Positions 56,419-64,000 of a stretch of DNA of 64,000 nt are shown here, piece after piece. The notes below the pieces were generated by a model. The model had not been told where the DNA came from. It ran no database searches and worked only from the letters and a program-made list of their open reading frames with translations. Origin of the DNA: Clostridia bacterium (GTDB lineage: Bacteria > Bacillota > Clostridia > Christensenellales > Pumilibacteraceae); contig JAAWAB010000015.1 of assembly GCA_022791915.1 (NCBI GenBank), positions 1 through 64,000 on the forward strand, in the 5' to 3' direction. Each line of letters begins with the position of its first letter. Position 1 is the stretch's first letter. A program made the position numbers and the translations under genes.

Positions 56419-56766
56419 ATGCCGTTTTCCGAAATGTGTATCTATCAGGTTAAACCCCAAAAAGCGGAAGAATTCGAAATGCTCATGCGCGAAGCCGAAA
56501 GTTTTCTGAAAGAGCAAAAGGGGCTGCTTTTCTTGCGGTTTGTAAAAAGGGGATACCGTATCGATATGGAACAGATTAAAGAAGGTTCGCCGCCTCTTGC
56601 GATTTCGCGCGTGGTAAAAAGCGTAAAGTATTTGCTGTATTGGGAATTCGATACAAAAGAGAACTACGGCGCCGCCCAAAAAAATCTTTACGAGAGTTAT
56701 TGGAAGTCTGTGGAAAAGTGTCTTGTTGTTCCGCACGATAAATATCTGGGAGAGCGGATATTTTAG
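56419..56766 (+). CDS. Small protein, possible dimeric alpha/beta-barrel fold
   Basis: A 115-residue cytoplasmic protein after SD AAGGAG. The pattern of two betaalphabeta halves, with CIYQVKPQKAEEFEMLM at the start and LLYWEFDTKENYGAA later, resembles ABM/ferredoxin-like barrel proteins. There is no clear catalytic motif. It follows the Fic gene by 61 bp, and no terminator is visible between them. Confidence 0.65.
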   Translation: MPFSEMCIYQVKPQKAEEFEMLMREAESFLKEQKGLLFLRFVKRGYRIDMEQIKEGSPPLAISRVVKSVKYLLYWEFDTKENYGAAQKNLYESYWKSVEKCLVVPHDKYLGERIF

Positions 56767-56881
56767 TGGGCTGTATGTTGCCTGATTCTTTCACAAAGGG
56801 GAGAAGAGCGGCATTTGCATCTACATATGTGCATATAAGTGAAAAAGCTATAAAAATACAGAAAAAATCGGATAAAAACGC

Positions 56882-56912
56882 TTGACAGCTCGGGGGGGGG
56901 TCATGCTATACT
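56882..56912 (+). promoter_or_regulatory. Promoter with a G9 tract in its spacer
   Basis: TTGACA (56882-56887), a 19-bp spacer and TATACT (56907-56912) with extended TGC. The spacer holds nine consecutive G (56892-56900). The spacing is 2 bp over optimum, so loss of one or two G would bring it to 18 or 17 bp. Confidence 0.8.
56892..56900 (+). repeat. Homopolymeric G9 tract
   Basis: Nine G in a row between the -35 and -10 elements of the second sugar-transport operon. I saw no comparable G run in the other promoters of the window. Confidence 0.95.
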
Positions 56913-56951
56913 ATTTTTAGTAAAAAGAAGCAAAAGTTTTTTTGTTTTCCA

Positions 56952-56971
56952 AAATTTACCCGAGTAAATTT
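56952..56971. repeat. Inverted repeat in the leader of the second sugar operon
   Basis: AAATTTAC-CCGA-GTAAATTT, about 33 bp past the predicted start. It could be a roadblock operator or a small hairpin. The 11-bp sequence AGAAGCAAAAG also occurs twice nearby, the second copy leading into the SD. Confidence 0.55.
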
Positions 56972-57010
56972 CGGAAGCCCCCGACAGTTAAGAAGCAAAA
57001 GGAGTAGAAA

Positions 57011-58381
57011 ATGAAAAAGTTTGTCAAAGTGTGCACAACGGTGTTGGCGATGATTTTGGCGATGTCGCTTATGGGTTGTACCATAAAAAACACCCATAAA
57101 GAGAATGATTTCATAGAGGGCGATACCAACGAAAACGCGCCCATTCAGCTCACCGTGGCAACGCATCTCGATTCGCAGGAACAGTCGCTTATGAATTCCT
57201 GGATTCGTGCGTATAAAGACGTAAACAAAGATGTGGGTATCCGTATTTCTCAAACATTGATTGGCATGGATGATTTGGATACAATGAAAGTGGCAAAAAC
57301 GTTGCCCGATATCGTATGGACAACGGGCGACGCCCACCAACTCTATTCCGAAAAGGGATTTTTCCGCGATTTGTCCGATAAAAATATGTTTGAAGGCACC
57401 GACGAATTTTTCGGCGGCATGTACGAATCGCTGGTGCGTACTACACATTACAACAATTTCGAAAACGGCAAGTGGTTTGTCCCGCGCGATTATAACCGTC
57501 TTACCATTATTTACAACAAGACATTGTTTGAACTGATGGGAATCGACTTGCCGCAGGACGGCTGGACGTGGGAGCAGTTTATGGATACCTGTCAAAAGTT
57601 GCAAAGCGACCCCAACAAGAGCGGCTACAAGTGTGCCAAAGCGATTTCGTGGGGCAACTGGGCGCCCATTCATCTGACCATGATGAAGAACTTCGGCGCG
57701 CGTTATGTAGACGAAGAAGGGTATTTTGCGCTCGACGACGAGAAGGGCGAAGCGGTATACGATTGGTCGAAGAACTTTGAAAAAACGTACTCTACGCCCG
57801 ATTTGGACGGCACGAGTTTTACGTCCTGGAACCCTACCCGTAAAAAAGCGGGCACGGGCATGTTCTTAAAGCAGTATGCGGGGTTGGGCAGTTGCGTGCG
57901 CGCGGCTGACGCCAACCAATGGGAAGTAGACGCCGTATCGTTCCCGCAATACACTGCCGCCGATAACGGTAAAGGATACGTGGGTGCAGGGTGCAGCGGA
58001 TATGCAATCACAACCGCATGCACCGATGAAACCAAGATAAAAGCCGCATGGGAATTCCTGAAATTCTGTATGTCGCGCGAGGGATACGATGCCGTGGCGT
58101 CGGTGGGTATTCTTTGCCCTGCTCTCCAATCGATGGCGGACGAAGGCGAATGGACCAATTATTCGCAGGGCGAGCGCAAAATCAATTACAAAGCGTTCGT
58201 AGATAAGCACACCGAAGATATCGACGTGAACTATGCGGGCGTTGTGGCGGAAACCGCGAAACAGAAGGTAATTGTGGATGCCGCTCTTAAATTCTGGACG
58301 AACATGGGCGACCAGGGCTTTTCCACGGCGGTTGCCGCATTCAAAGAATCGTATGAAAGTCAGGTAAAAAAGCGGCTGTAA
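57011..58381 (+). CDS. Sugar ABC transporter substrate-binding lipoprotein
   Basis: A 456-residue solute-binding family 1 lipoprotein (lipobox LMGC). IQLTVATHLDSQEQSLM opens the fold; LPDIVWTTGDAHQLY, NRLTIIYNKTLFELMGI and SGYAITTACTDETKIKAAWEFLKF are typical of carbohydrate binders of the UgpB/MalE group. The sugar is unknown. SD AAAGGAG. It is first in an operon with two permeases and a glycosidase-like lipoprotein, so an oligosaccharide is likely. Confidence 0.9.
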   Translation: MKKFVKVCTTVLAMILAMSLMGCTIKNTHKENDFIEGDTNENAPIQLTVATHLDSQEQSLMNSWIRAYKDVNKDVGIRISQTLIGMDDLDTMKVAKTLPDIVWTTGDAHQLYSEKGFFRDLSDKNMFEGTDEFFGGMYESLVRTTHYNNFENGKWFVPRDYNRLTIIYNKTLFELMGIDLPQDGWTWEQFMDTCQKLQSDPNKSGYKCAKAISWGNWAPIHLTMMKNFGARYVDEEGYFALDDEKGEAVYDWSKNFEKTYSTPDLDGTSFTSWNPTRKKAGTGMFLKQYAGLGSCVRAADANQWEVDAVSFPQYTAADNGKGYVGAGCSGYAITTACTDETKIKAAWEFLKFCMSREGYDAVASVGILCPALQSMADEGEWTNYSQGERKINYKAFVDKHTEDIDVNYAGVVAETAKQKVIVDAALKFWTNMGDQGFSTAVAAFKESYESQVKKRL

Positions 58382-58422
58382 GAGTTTATACGCACACAGG
58401 CAAACTTCGGGAAAAGGAGAGA

Positions 58423-58440
58423 ATGGGCATTTTTATATGA
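58423..58440 (+). other. Possible five-codon minicistron coupled to the permease start
   Basis: ATG-GGC-ATT-TTT-ATA-TGA lies just after AAAAGGAGA, and its TGA overlaps the permease ATG (ATGA at 58437-58440). The SD is 3 nt from this ATG and 17 nt from the permease ATG, so re-initiation may be used. Confidence 0.35.
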
Positions 58441-59375
58441 ACAATTTGTCGCTGACCCCTAAATTCAAGAAAAAAATTAAGTGGAAGGAAGAACTGAAAG
58501 GCTGGCTTTGCATTTCTCCCGTGGTACTCGGCGTGCTGATATTTACCGCCGTACCCATTGTATACGCGTTTATTACGAGTTTTTACGAAACGGGTTTGCA
58601 TGGTCTTACGTTCAGCGAAATGGGCACCTTTGTGGGGTTGAAAAACTACACCAAGAATTTTATGGATAAATTCTATGCGCAACAGTTCTGGCAATCCATG
58701 AAAGTCACCTTTACATATGCGCTCATCAATATTCCCATTCAGATGGTGTTGGGCTTTTTGATTGCGCTTTTTCTCAATCGGGAAGTAAAGGGAATCAAGA
58801 TAATCCGCGTGCTGTTTTATCTGCCTTGCTTGATTCCCGGCGTGTGCAGCGGCGTATTGTGGCGGCAACTCACCGATCCCGATTACGGCGTAATTAACGG
58901 TATGCTTTCCAAAATCGGACTGGGCGGGTGGCAGTGGTACAACTCCGCAAAAACGAGTATGCCTTCGTTTATCATGACGGGTTTATTCGGAATCGGCGGC
59001 GGAATGATTCTCTGGTTGGCGCAACTCAAAAATATTCCCCGCTCGTATTACGAAAGCGCGGAAATAGACGGCGCGGGAAAACTTCGTCAACTTCTTGCCA
59101 TTACCATACCTATGGTGACGCCCATGATTCTTTATAACGTGATTATGAGCTTAATCGGCACGTTGCAGACCTACGACTCGGTTGTCGGCTTGGTGGATAA
59201 CGGCGGCAAAGGCGACTCTATGTTGTTTTATGTGATTCTTGCGTATTCCAGCCGACAGCATAACTACGGCTATTCGTGCGCATTGAGTTTTATTCTGTTT
59301 TTTATTACCGCCGTATTGAGTGTGATTGCCATGATAACGAGTAATCGCTGGGTGTATTACACGGAGGAAACGTAA
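58437..59375 (+). CDS. Sugar ABC transporter permease (MalF/UgpA type)
   Basis: A 312-residue membrane protein with six helices, the first near 26-48. The EAA loop reads ESAEIDGAGKLRQLLAITIP. The LIPGVCSGVLWRQL and YNVIMSLIGTLQTYD stretches are characteristic of sugar permeases. The ATG has no SD at normal distance. The partner permease gene starts 2 bp after its stop. Confidence 0.92.
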   Translation: MNNLSLTPKFKKKIKWKEELKGWLCISPVVLGVLIFTAVPIVYAFITSFYETGLHGLTFSEMGTFVGLKNYTKNFMDKFYAQQFWQSMKVTFTYALINIPIQMVLGFLIALFLNREVKGIKIIRVLFYLPCLIPGVCSGVLWRQLTDPDYGVINGMLSKIGLGGWQWYNSAKTSMPSFIMTGLFGIGGGMILWLAQLKNIPRSYYESAEIDGAGKLRQLLAITIPMVTPMILYNVIMSLIGTLQTYDSVVGLVDNGGKGDSMLFYVILAYSSRQHNYGYSCALSFILFFITAVLSVIAMITSNRWVYYTEET

Positions 59376-59377
59376 AG

Positions 59378-60283
59378 ATGAACCAAACAACCGTATCGCT
59401 TCCTACCAAACTGCACGGCGTGAAAAAGCAGGACGCAAAAACGTGCGCCAAACGCGTGAGTAAAAAAGCGGGATACTATGTTGCCGCCGCCGCTCTTGCC
59501 GTGTTCTTTCTGTTTCCTTTTTTCGTAATGATATGTATCAGTCTGTTGCAGGATTCCGACGTGTATCTGTGCGTGTTGTTTTCGCCCGAGCACGTAATCG
59601 ATTTCGGCAACTATCTGTCTATTTTTACGTATAACTCCAACTATTTGCGCTATCTCGGCAATACCATGTTCGTGGCGCTCATCAGTGCGGTAGGTATTCC
59701 GTTTATGGCGTCGCTGTGCGCCTACGGCTTTGCCAAGTGCCGCTTTCACGGCAGAGAAATCATGTTCTCTATTGTGCTCGGAACACTCATGATTCCCGGC
59801 GTGGCAACCATGTTGCCGCTGTTTTCCGTTTATGTGGAACTGGGGTGGCTCAACACGTTATATCCGCTTTTCGTGCCCGCTTTGTTCGGCGGCGGCGCTA
59901 CCAATATCTTTCTCGTTCGGCAATTCATGCGCGGTGTGCCCGACGACATGCTCGACGCGGCTCGTATAGACGGCGCGGGCGTGTTCCGTTTGTATCTGCA
60001 ATTCTGCTTGCCGTTGTGCGTGCCCGTGCTGTTATTTGTGGCATATCAGTCGTTTTCGGGCGCATGGAGCAATTTTGCGGCGCCCATGCTCTATATCGGT
60101 CAGCGTTCCCGTTGGGTGACGTTGGCACTCGGCATTTATTACGACTACGGTCCGCCCAGTCGTTCGCTTGCCAATGCGGCAATGGCGGCAGGCACTGTAA
60201 TGACCATTCCGTGCATTATCATGTTCGTGATTTTCCAACGGTATTTGATTGAAGGCGTTTCCATAACGGGACTGAAAGGATAG
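59378..60283 (+). CDS. Sugar ABC transporter permease (MalG/UgpE type)
   Basis: A 301-residue permease with six helices. The EAA loop is DAARIDGAGVFRLYLQFCLP and the C terminus QRYLIEGVSITGLKG is typical of the MalG/UgpE group. SD GGAGGAAA lies inside the preceding gene's end. No ATPase gene follows, so a shared ATPase encoded elsewhere is inferred. Confidence 0.93.
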   Translation: MNQTTVSLPTKLHGVKKQDAKTCAKRVSKKAGYYVAAAALAVFFLFPFFVMICISLLQDSDVYLCVLFSPEHVIDFGNYLSIFTYNSNYLRYLGNTMFVALISAVGIPFMASLCAYGFAKCRFHGREIMFSIVLGTLMIPGVATMLPLFSVYVELGWLNTLYPLFVPALFGGGATNIFLVRQFMRGVPDDMLDAARIDGAGVFRLYLQFCLPLCVPVLLFVAYQSFSGAWSNFAAPMLYIGQRSRWVTLALGIYYDYGPPSRSLANAAMAAGTVMTIPCIIMFVIFQRYLIEGVSITGLKG

Positions 60284-60330
60284 AAACTTTTCGGGAACGG
60301 ATAAAAATTTACGAGATAGGAGAATGGGAA

Positions 60331-62655
60331 ATGAAAAAGAAAATCTTCTGTGTGCTCACAAGCTGTTTGCTGGCGTTCTCGGCGGCGGCGTGCAGTGGCG
60401 ACAACAAGGACGACTACAAAGATATCGACTACACGCCCGCGCATACGTCTACTACGCGGTTCGTCAATTTTGCCAGCTCGGACAGCGGACTGGACGCGTT
60501 TCTCAATGAATACACCGAACGGCACATGCGCGACAGCGGTATTGCCGTAGGGTCGCAAAAAGTGGGGCAATCCACCCGCACCGCCTGGCGCGAATGGGAT
60601 ACCATGATTGGGTCGTGGTGGGACGCGTCGAGTGCCAACGGCGCTATGTCGTATGCGGGCGCCACCAACGACCAAGTGAACGATTGGCTCAAAACAATCC
60701 GCATAGACAGAACGGGATACGTTTGGTGCGATAACGACGCAAGTATCGGCAGTTGGGGCATGGGCTGGGCGTTTCCCGATTATACCAAAGGCGGCAAAGG
60801 TTGGGTGTTCGATAAACAATCCGATTTCGATGCCTGGACGCTTTCCGACCCCGAAAAATATACGGCGTCGCTTAAAAGTTCGTGCTACGTGGTGAACGCC
60901 AAATCCCGCGTAGACAAAATCGAATTGACAAGCACGTTCGACCTTTCCACGCGTGTTTCTCCTATGTTGCGTTTGGGATTCGGTTGGACGCCGAACAGCG
61001 GAAGCGGAGCGGTGGAAGAATTATATATTTACTATACAACCGACGACGAACCCGAATTTTCGGAAGATAAAAAAGTTTCGTTTTCCGAATACTGTCTGAA
61101 CGGTTTTGCCATCGAGCGCAATAAAGTTATGCGCGCCAACTACTATTTCCCTATGTACTTACAGGAAAAGTGGGGCAACTTCTACGATTACGAGTCGGGG
61201 AGTGCGGCGCCGCGTCAGATTGAGAAAATCAAGATTGTACTCAAAGCAAAAACAACGTTCACGGGCACGCTTTCCATAGATTTTGTTACGTCCGAATTCG
61301 ACGACCGTCAGATTATCAATCCGTGCAACTACATTATAGCCGCCAAGAACAACACCGAATTCACGCGTGATAAAGCGTTGGTGTCGGCTTTTTTACCGCG
61401 AGCGCGCGCGGCAATGAATTTCCTGCTCAATCAGGGTAACGGAACTACGGGGCTCATTTCCACCGAATATCTGGTAGGACATCTCAATAACGGTCGGCAT
61501 GAAACGGGTACGGGAATCGGCAACGGATATTGGGACGTAGACGCATTTCCCAACGTGAATCTGTATTGCAATACGTCGTACTACAATGCGCTCACGTCTA
61601 TGGCGTATCTGGAAAATCTGGCAAAAACGTTGGGCGTGGCGGAGTATGACGAGAGCGTAACCACGGTAGGGAAAGACATGAAAACGCCGTGCGCTTACAC
61701 GAAGGAAACGGCGGAATCGCTTTCCGCTCTTGCCGAAACGTGCAAAGAGAGAATCCAAACCGAATTCTGGAACGAAGAAACGGGGCGTTTTCACGTGGGG
61801 TATTACGATAACTTCGACGAAGAAGTGCAAGACCACGGCTATACCATGTTCAATCAGCAGGTAATCACGAGCGGTATTGCCACGCCCGAACAGACAAAAT
61901 CCATACTCGATTGGATTAACGGCAACCGCACCGTAAAGGGCGATAACAGCACGGGCGCCGATATTTACAAATACGAAATTGCGCCGCGTTTTAACACGCA
62001 CAACATCGGAAACGACTTTTTGTGGCTGTATGGCGTGAGTTTTGACGGCAACGTACAAAACGGCGGCACCGCGCTCCATTTGAGCTATTACGACGTGACG
62101 TCGCAGTCGTATATAAGCGCCGATTCGTCGTTTGCCAAACTGAAAAAGTTGCAAGCCTGGTACGAGAAAGTGAAGGCGGCGGGTGGCGAAGGCATGCAAT
62201 TCTACCGCGAGTATTATAAAAATACCGACATCAAGTTGCAGGGGAACGGCAACGGATTGGTGGGCGTAGACGTGGAGTTTTTGGAGGCGGCGCTGTTGTT
62301 TACCGCCGTGCCCGATTCCTATTTCGGACTGGACACCAACTATGACGGTACGCTGTGCTTTACGCCAAATATACCCGACGGAATCGACTGGTGGCGCATG
62401 GAAAATCTGGTGTACGACGGACACTATTACGACGTAACGGCGGGAAAGAACTGTCTGTGGCTTTCGGGCACGTGCGACTATTCGACAGGTAGCGGCTCGC
62501 CCGATACCAAAGTGCAGGTTACGTTCCGTAAGCCGAAGGGTAAATATAACGTGCTCGTAAACGGCACCGTATCGAATAGCTATCGGGAAAATGGCGAGAA
62601 CGTGGTGGTTACCGTTCCGTTCGGCGACGTGAAAGTGCAGATAAAACTCAAATAA
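60331..62655 (+). CDS. Six-hairpin glycosidase-like lipoprotein
   Basis: A 774-residue surface protein (lipobox AAAC, about C21). The N-terminal 350 residues are beta-rich. The second half has an (alpha/alpha)6 glycosidase look: TGLISTEYLVGHL, GIGNGYWDVDAFPN, YYNALTSMAYLENLA, GYTMFNQQVITSGIA and GVDVEFLEAALLF. This resembles six-hairpin families such as amylo-1,6-glucosidase-like or GH78-like enzymes, but I cannot name the family; candidate acids are those of YWDVDA and GVDVEF. A C-terminal beta-domain (KVQVTFRKP, YNVLVNGT) closes it. SD ATAGGAGA. It probably trims the oligosaccharide taken up by the adjacent transporter. Confidence 0.75.
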   Translation: MKKKIFCVLTSCLLAFSAAACSGDNKDDYKDIDYTPAHTSTTRFVNFASSDSGLDAFLNEYTERHMRDSGIAVGSQKVGQSTRTAWREWDTMIGSWWDASSANGAMSYAGATNDQVNDWLKTIRIDRTGYVWCDNDASIGSWGMGWAFPDYTKGGKGWVFDKQSDFDAWTLSDPEKYTASLKSSCYVVNAKSRVDKIELTSTFDLSTRVSPMLRLGFGWTPNSGSGAVEELYIYYTTDDEPEFSEDKKVSFSEYCLNGFAIERNKVMRANYYFPMYLQEKWGNFYDYESGSAAPRQIEKIKIVLKAKTTFTGTLSIDFVTSEFDDRQIINPCNYIIAAKNNTEFTRDKALVSAFLPRARAAMNFLLNQGNGTTGLISTEYLVGHLNNGRHETGTGIGNGYWDVDAFPNVNLYCNTSYYNALTSMAYLENLAKTLGVAEYDESVTTVGKDMKTPCAYTKETAESLSALAETCKERIQTEFWNEETGRFHVGYYDNFDEEVQDHGYTMFNQQVITSGIATPEQTKSILDWINGNRTVKGDNSTGADIYKYEIAPRFNTHNIGNDFLWLYGVSFDGNVQNGGTALHLSYYDVTSQSYISADSSFAKLKKLQAWYEKVKAAGGEGMQFYREYYKNTDIKLQGNGNGLVGVDVEFLEAALLFTAVPDSYFGLDTNYDGTLCFTPNIPDGIDWWRMENLVYDGHYYDVTAGKNCLWLSGTCDYSTGSGSPDTKVQVTFRKPKGKYNVLVNGTVSNSYRENGENVVVTVPFGDVKVQIKLK

Positions 62656-62786
62656 CCGTTGGGCGTCTTATTCCGCAAAAGGCGTAAGTGTAAATTTTAT
62701 ACGCGGGTAAATATTCGGCAAATGCGGCATGCTCGTAAGGAGCGGTCGGTTGCAAATAAAAATACTTTTTAGGAGGAAAAGAGTTT

Positions 62787-64000
62787 ATGACAACAGCAAA
62801 AAGAAATTTTTGCAAAGCGCTGACGGCAACGTTTGTTTGTTTGGCGCTGCTACTGTCGCTGTTCGCGGGGCTGGTTGCCGTCCGAGCGTCGGCAGATGTG
62901 ACGGAGGAAGTTACTTCGTTTATGACCGGAAACATTGTAAGTGCAAATTCCAATACGGCGCGCTTTCAAGTTCCCGGTAGTGCAAACTATAAGCCGAAAG
63001 CGGAAAACAAAAGCGGTATTCACGTAACGGGTACCATGACGGGTCCTATCGAAGGGACAACAGACGGAGAAGTTCGCTGGAATATCGACCGTCCTACAAC
63101 GGTAGACGATTTTTTGGATAACATTTTATACAACGGGCATACCGTAAAAGAATGGTGGGCAGGTGTTGACGCTTCCGAAGGGGCGAAAGATTACCGAATG
63201 ATTGTTATCAACGTCAGTAATTCGGAAGACAGTAGTTTTGATATTGCCCGTCATAGTCTTACAACACTCAATCCGAACAATGGAAAACCCGCGGTTTATT
63301 TTGACGACGGCGATACGATAGTATTGAAAAAAGGTCTTACGCTGGTTTCGAGTGACGGTTCCAATACGCTCAATAAAGACGCTTGGGAATATTACACGAA
63401 AAACGACAAAAAAATTGTTCTCGGCAGAACTTTGGCGTTTCGGTATACCGATAGTGCGACGGAGCCGGGTGCAGGAAAAGGGTCGTGGTCGGAAGATTAC
63501 ACGGGAATGGAGCAGTATGCTACGGCGGCAGGTGTAACGAGCGTTTCCAAAATTTTACCGCATATGGCTGATGTTGTAATCAGTGGCGGATATACGCCTC
63601 GTGCACATGGAGGAGCAGATGCAAATTTCCATCACAACAGAAAAATTGTAAAGTTCAAAAGTTTTTACGATAATTTGTTATTTAACGGACACACGGCAGG
63701 CGAATGGGAAGACGGTGTGACCGTAGACGGAGAAACACTGTATTTCGATTACGGTGTGCATGTAAGTAACGATGCGGGATACGGTGTGCAAGGCGACCAA
63801 TATTTGCGTCTGAACAAAGTGCAGTACACCGATAGTACGAAAACCGGCGTAAAAGAAGTGCCGTATACGGAAGGGGATACAATCACGTTTAAGGCGGGTT
63901 GCACATTGCCCGAAAAGCGTAACGGAGCTTGGGAATACTATGCCACAGATGACGGGAAACCGCTGATGTTCAAAGAAACCGTTGCGTATCAGTTCCGTGG
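62787..64000 (+). CDS. Secreted repeat protein, 3' end outside the window
   Basis: An open frame of 404 codons runs to the window end without a stop. The ATG follows a strong AGGAGG. A signal peptide (hydrophobic 14-32) ends near RASAD. The mature part has two copies of a unit spaced about 185 residues: a block with xNGHTxxEWxxGV (about 115 and 300) and, further on, GDTIxxKxGxTL with AWEYYxxxD and a TxAYxF-like strand. I do not recognise the family. It is likely a large surface protein with more copies beyond the window. The 131-bp gap before it shows no terminator, so it may belong to the glycosidase operon. Confidence 0.8.
   Translation, partial: MTTAKRNFCKALTATFVCLALLLSLFAGLVAVRASADVTEEVTSFMTGNIVSANSNTARFQVPGSANYKPKAENKSGIHVTGTMTGPIEGTTDGEVRWNIDRPTTVDDFLDNILYNGHTVKEWWAGVDASEGAKDYRMIVINVSNSEDSSFDIARHSLTTLNPNNGKPAVYFDDGDTIVLKKGLTLVSSDGSNTLNKDAWEYYTKNDKKIVLGRTLAFRYTDSATEPGAGKGSWSEDYTGMEQYATAAGVTSVSKILPHMADVVISGGYTPRAHGGADANFHHNRKIVKFKSFYDNLLFNGHTAGEWEDGVTVDGETLYFDYGVHVSNDAGYGVQGDQYLRLNKVQYTDSTKTGVKEVPYTEGDTITFKAGCTLPEKRNGAWEYYATDDGKPLMFKETVAYQFR

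Noticed and set aside
45526..62776. Shared 13-bp CAAATAAAAATAC before the genes at 45555 and 62787
   Set aside because: It is AT-rich, short and sits where spacing to the SD differs; chance is sufficient explanation.

Overview
The window reads as chromosomal DNA of a fermentative, Gram-positive-type anaerobe of the Clostridia (Bacillota), probably an uncultured gut lineage. The evidence is a single-chain pyruvate:ferredoxin oxidoreductase, a long type 2 isoleucyl-tRNA synthetase, clostridial-style PurE and single-chain PurL, many lipoprotein signal peptides, BspA-type leucine-rich surface proteins, AGGAGG-like ribosome binding sites and sigma-A promoters of the TTGACA-17-TATAAT kind. A Christensenellales-like origin is my guess and is not proven. 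TAA, TGA and TAG are all used as ordinary stops.

Layout. 0-5 kb: nifJ on the minus strand, then an acyltransferase gene. 4.9-9.7 kb: a two-gene module (a small anchored protein plus a 1359-residue protein joining a papain-like peptidase domain to BspA repeats). A relic of the acyltransferase 3' end and a copy of its terminator lie on the far side of this module. 9.8-17.5 kb: a zinc-ribbon Ser/Thr kinase diverges from an ileS-methyltransferase-pseudouridine synthase-galT run; ileS has a structured, attenuator-like leader. 17.6-24.4 kb: an NlpC/P60 lipoprotein, tRNA-Arg, a GNAT, an EamA-type permease, a zinc-ribbon/Sel1 membrane protein, an XRE regulator, a DUF3810 metalloprotease-like protein and a PlsC-like acyltransferase. 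24.4-30 kb: an ECF sigma factor, a probable membrane anti-sigma partner, a YfbK-type VWA lipoprotein, MTA/SAH nucleosidase and a BspA lipoprotein.

30-40 kb: a purine operon purE-C-M-N-H-D-L without purF. 40-42.3 kb: small membrane or hypothetical genes. 42.5-54.7 kb: an alpha-glucan island in the order pullulanase, putative glucan-binding lipoprotein, malE, malF, malG, GH13 lipoprotein, glgP. It encodes surface debranching, capture, import and phosphorolysis of maltodextrins, but the pullulanase frame carries an in-frame TAG just after its lipoprotein signal. 54.8-56.8 kb: an MGMT-like protein, tRNA-Thr, a Fic protein and a small protein. 57-64 kb: a second sugar ABC importer operon with a six-hairpin glycosidase-like lipoprotein, driven by a promoter whose spacer holds a run of nine G, then the start of a repeat-bearing secreted protein cut by the window end. 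Neither ABC importer has an ATPase gene here, so a shared MsmX-type ATPase elsewhere is likely.

The observations most worth testing are: the G9 tract in a promoter spacer (phase-variation candidate); the amber codon in the pullulanase; five genes whose predicted transcription start falls at or within about two bases of the ATG (leaderless mRNAs); the duplicated gene end flanking the peptidase-BspA module; and the competing hairpins in the ileS leader. No CRISPR array, insertion sequence, prophage or complete defence system was seen.
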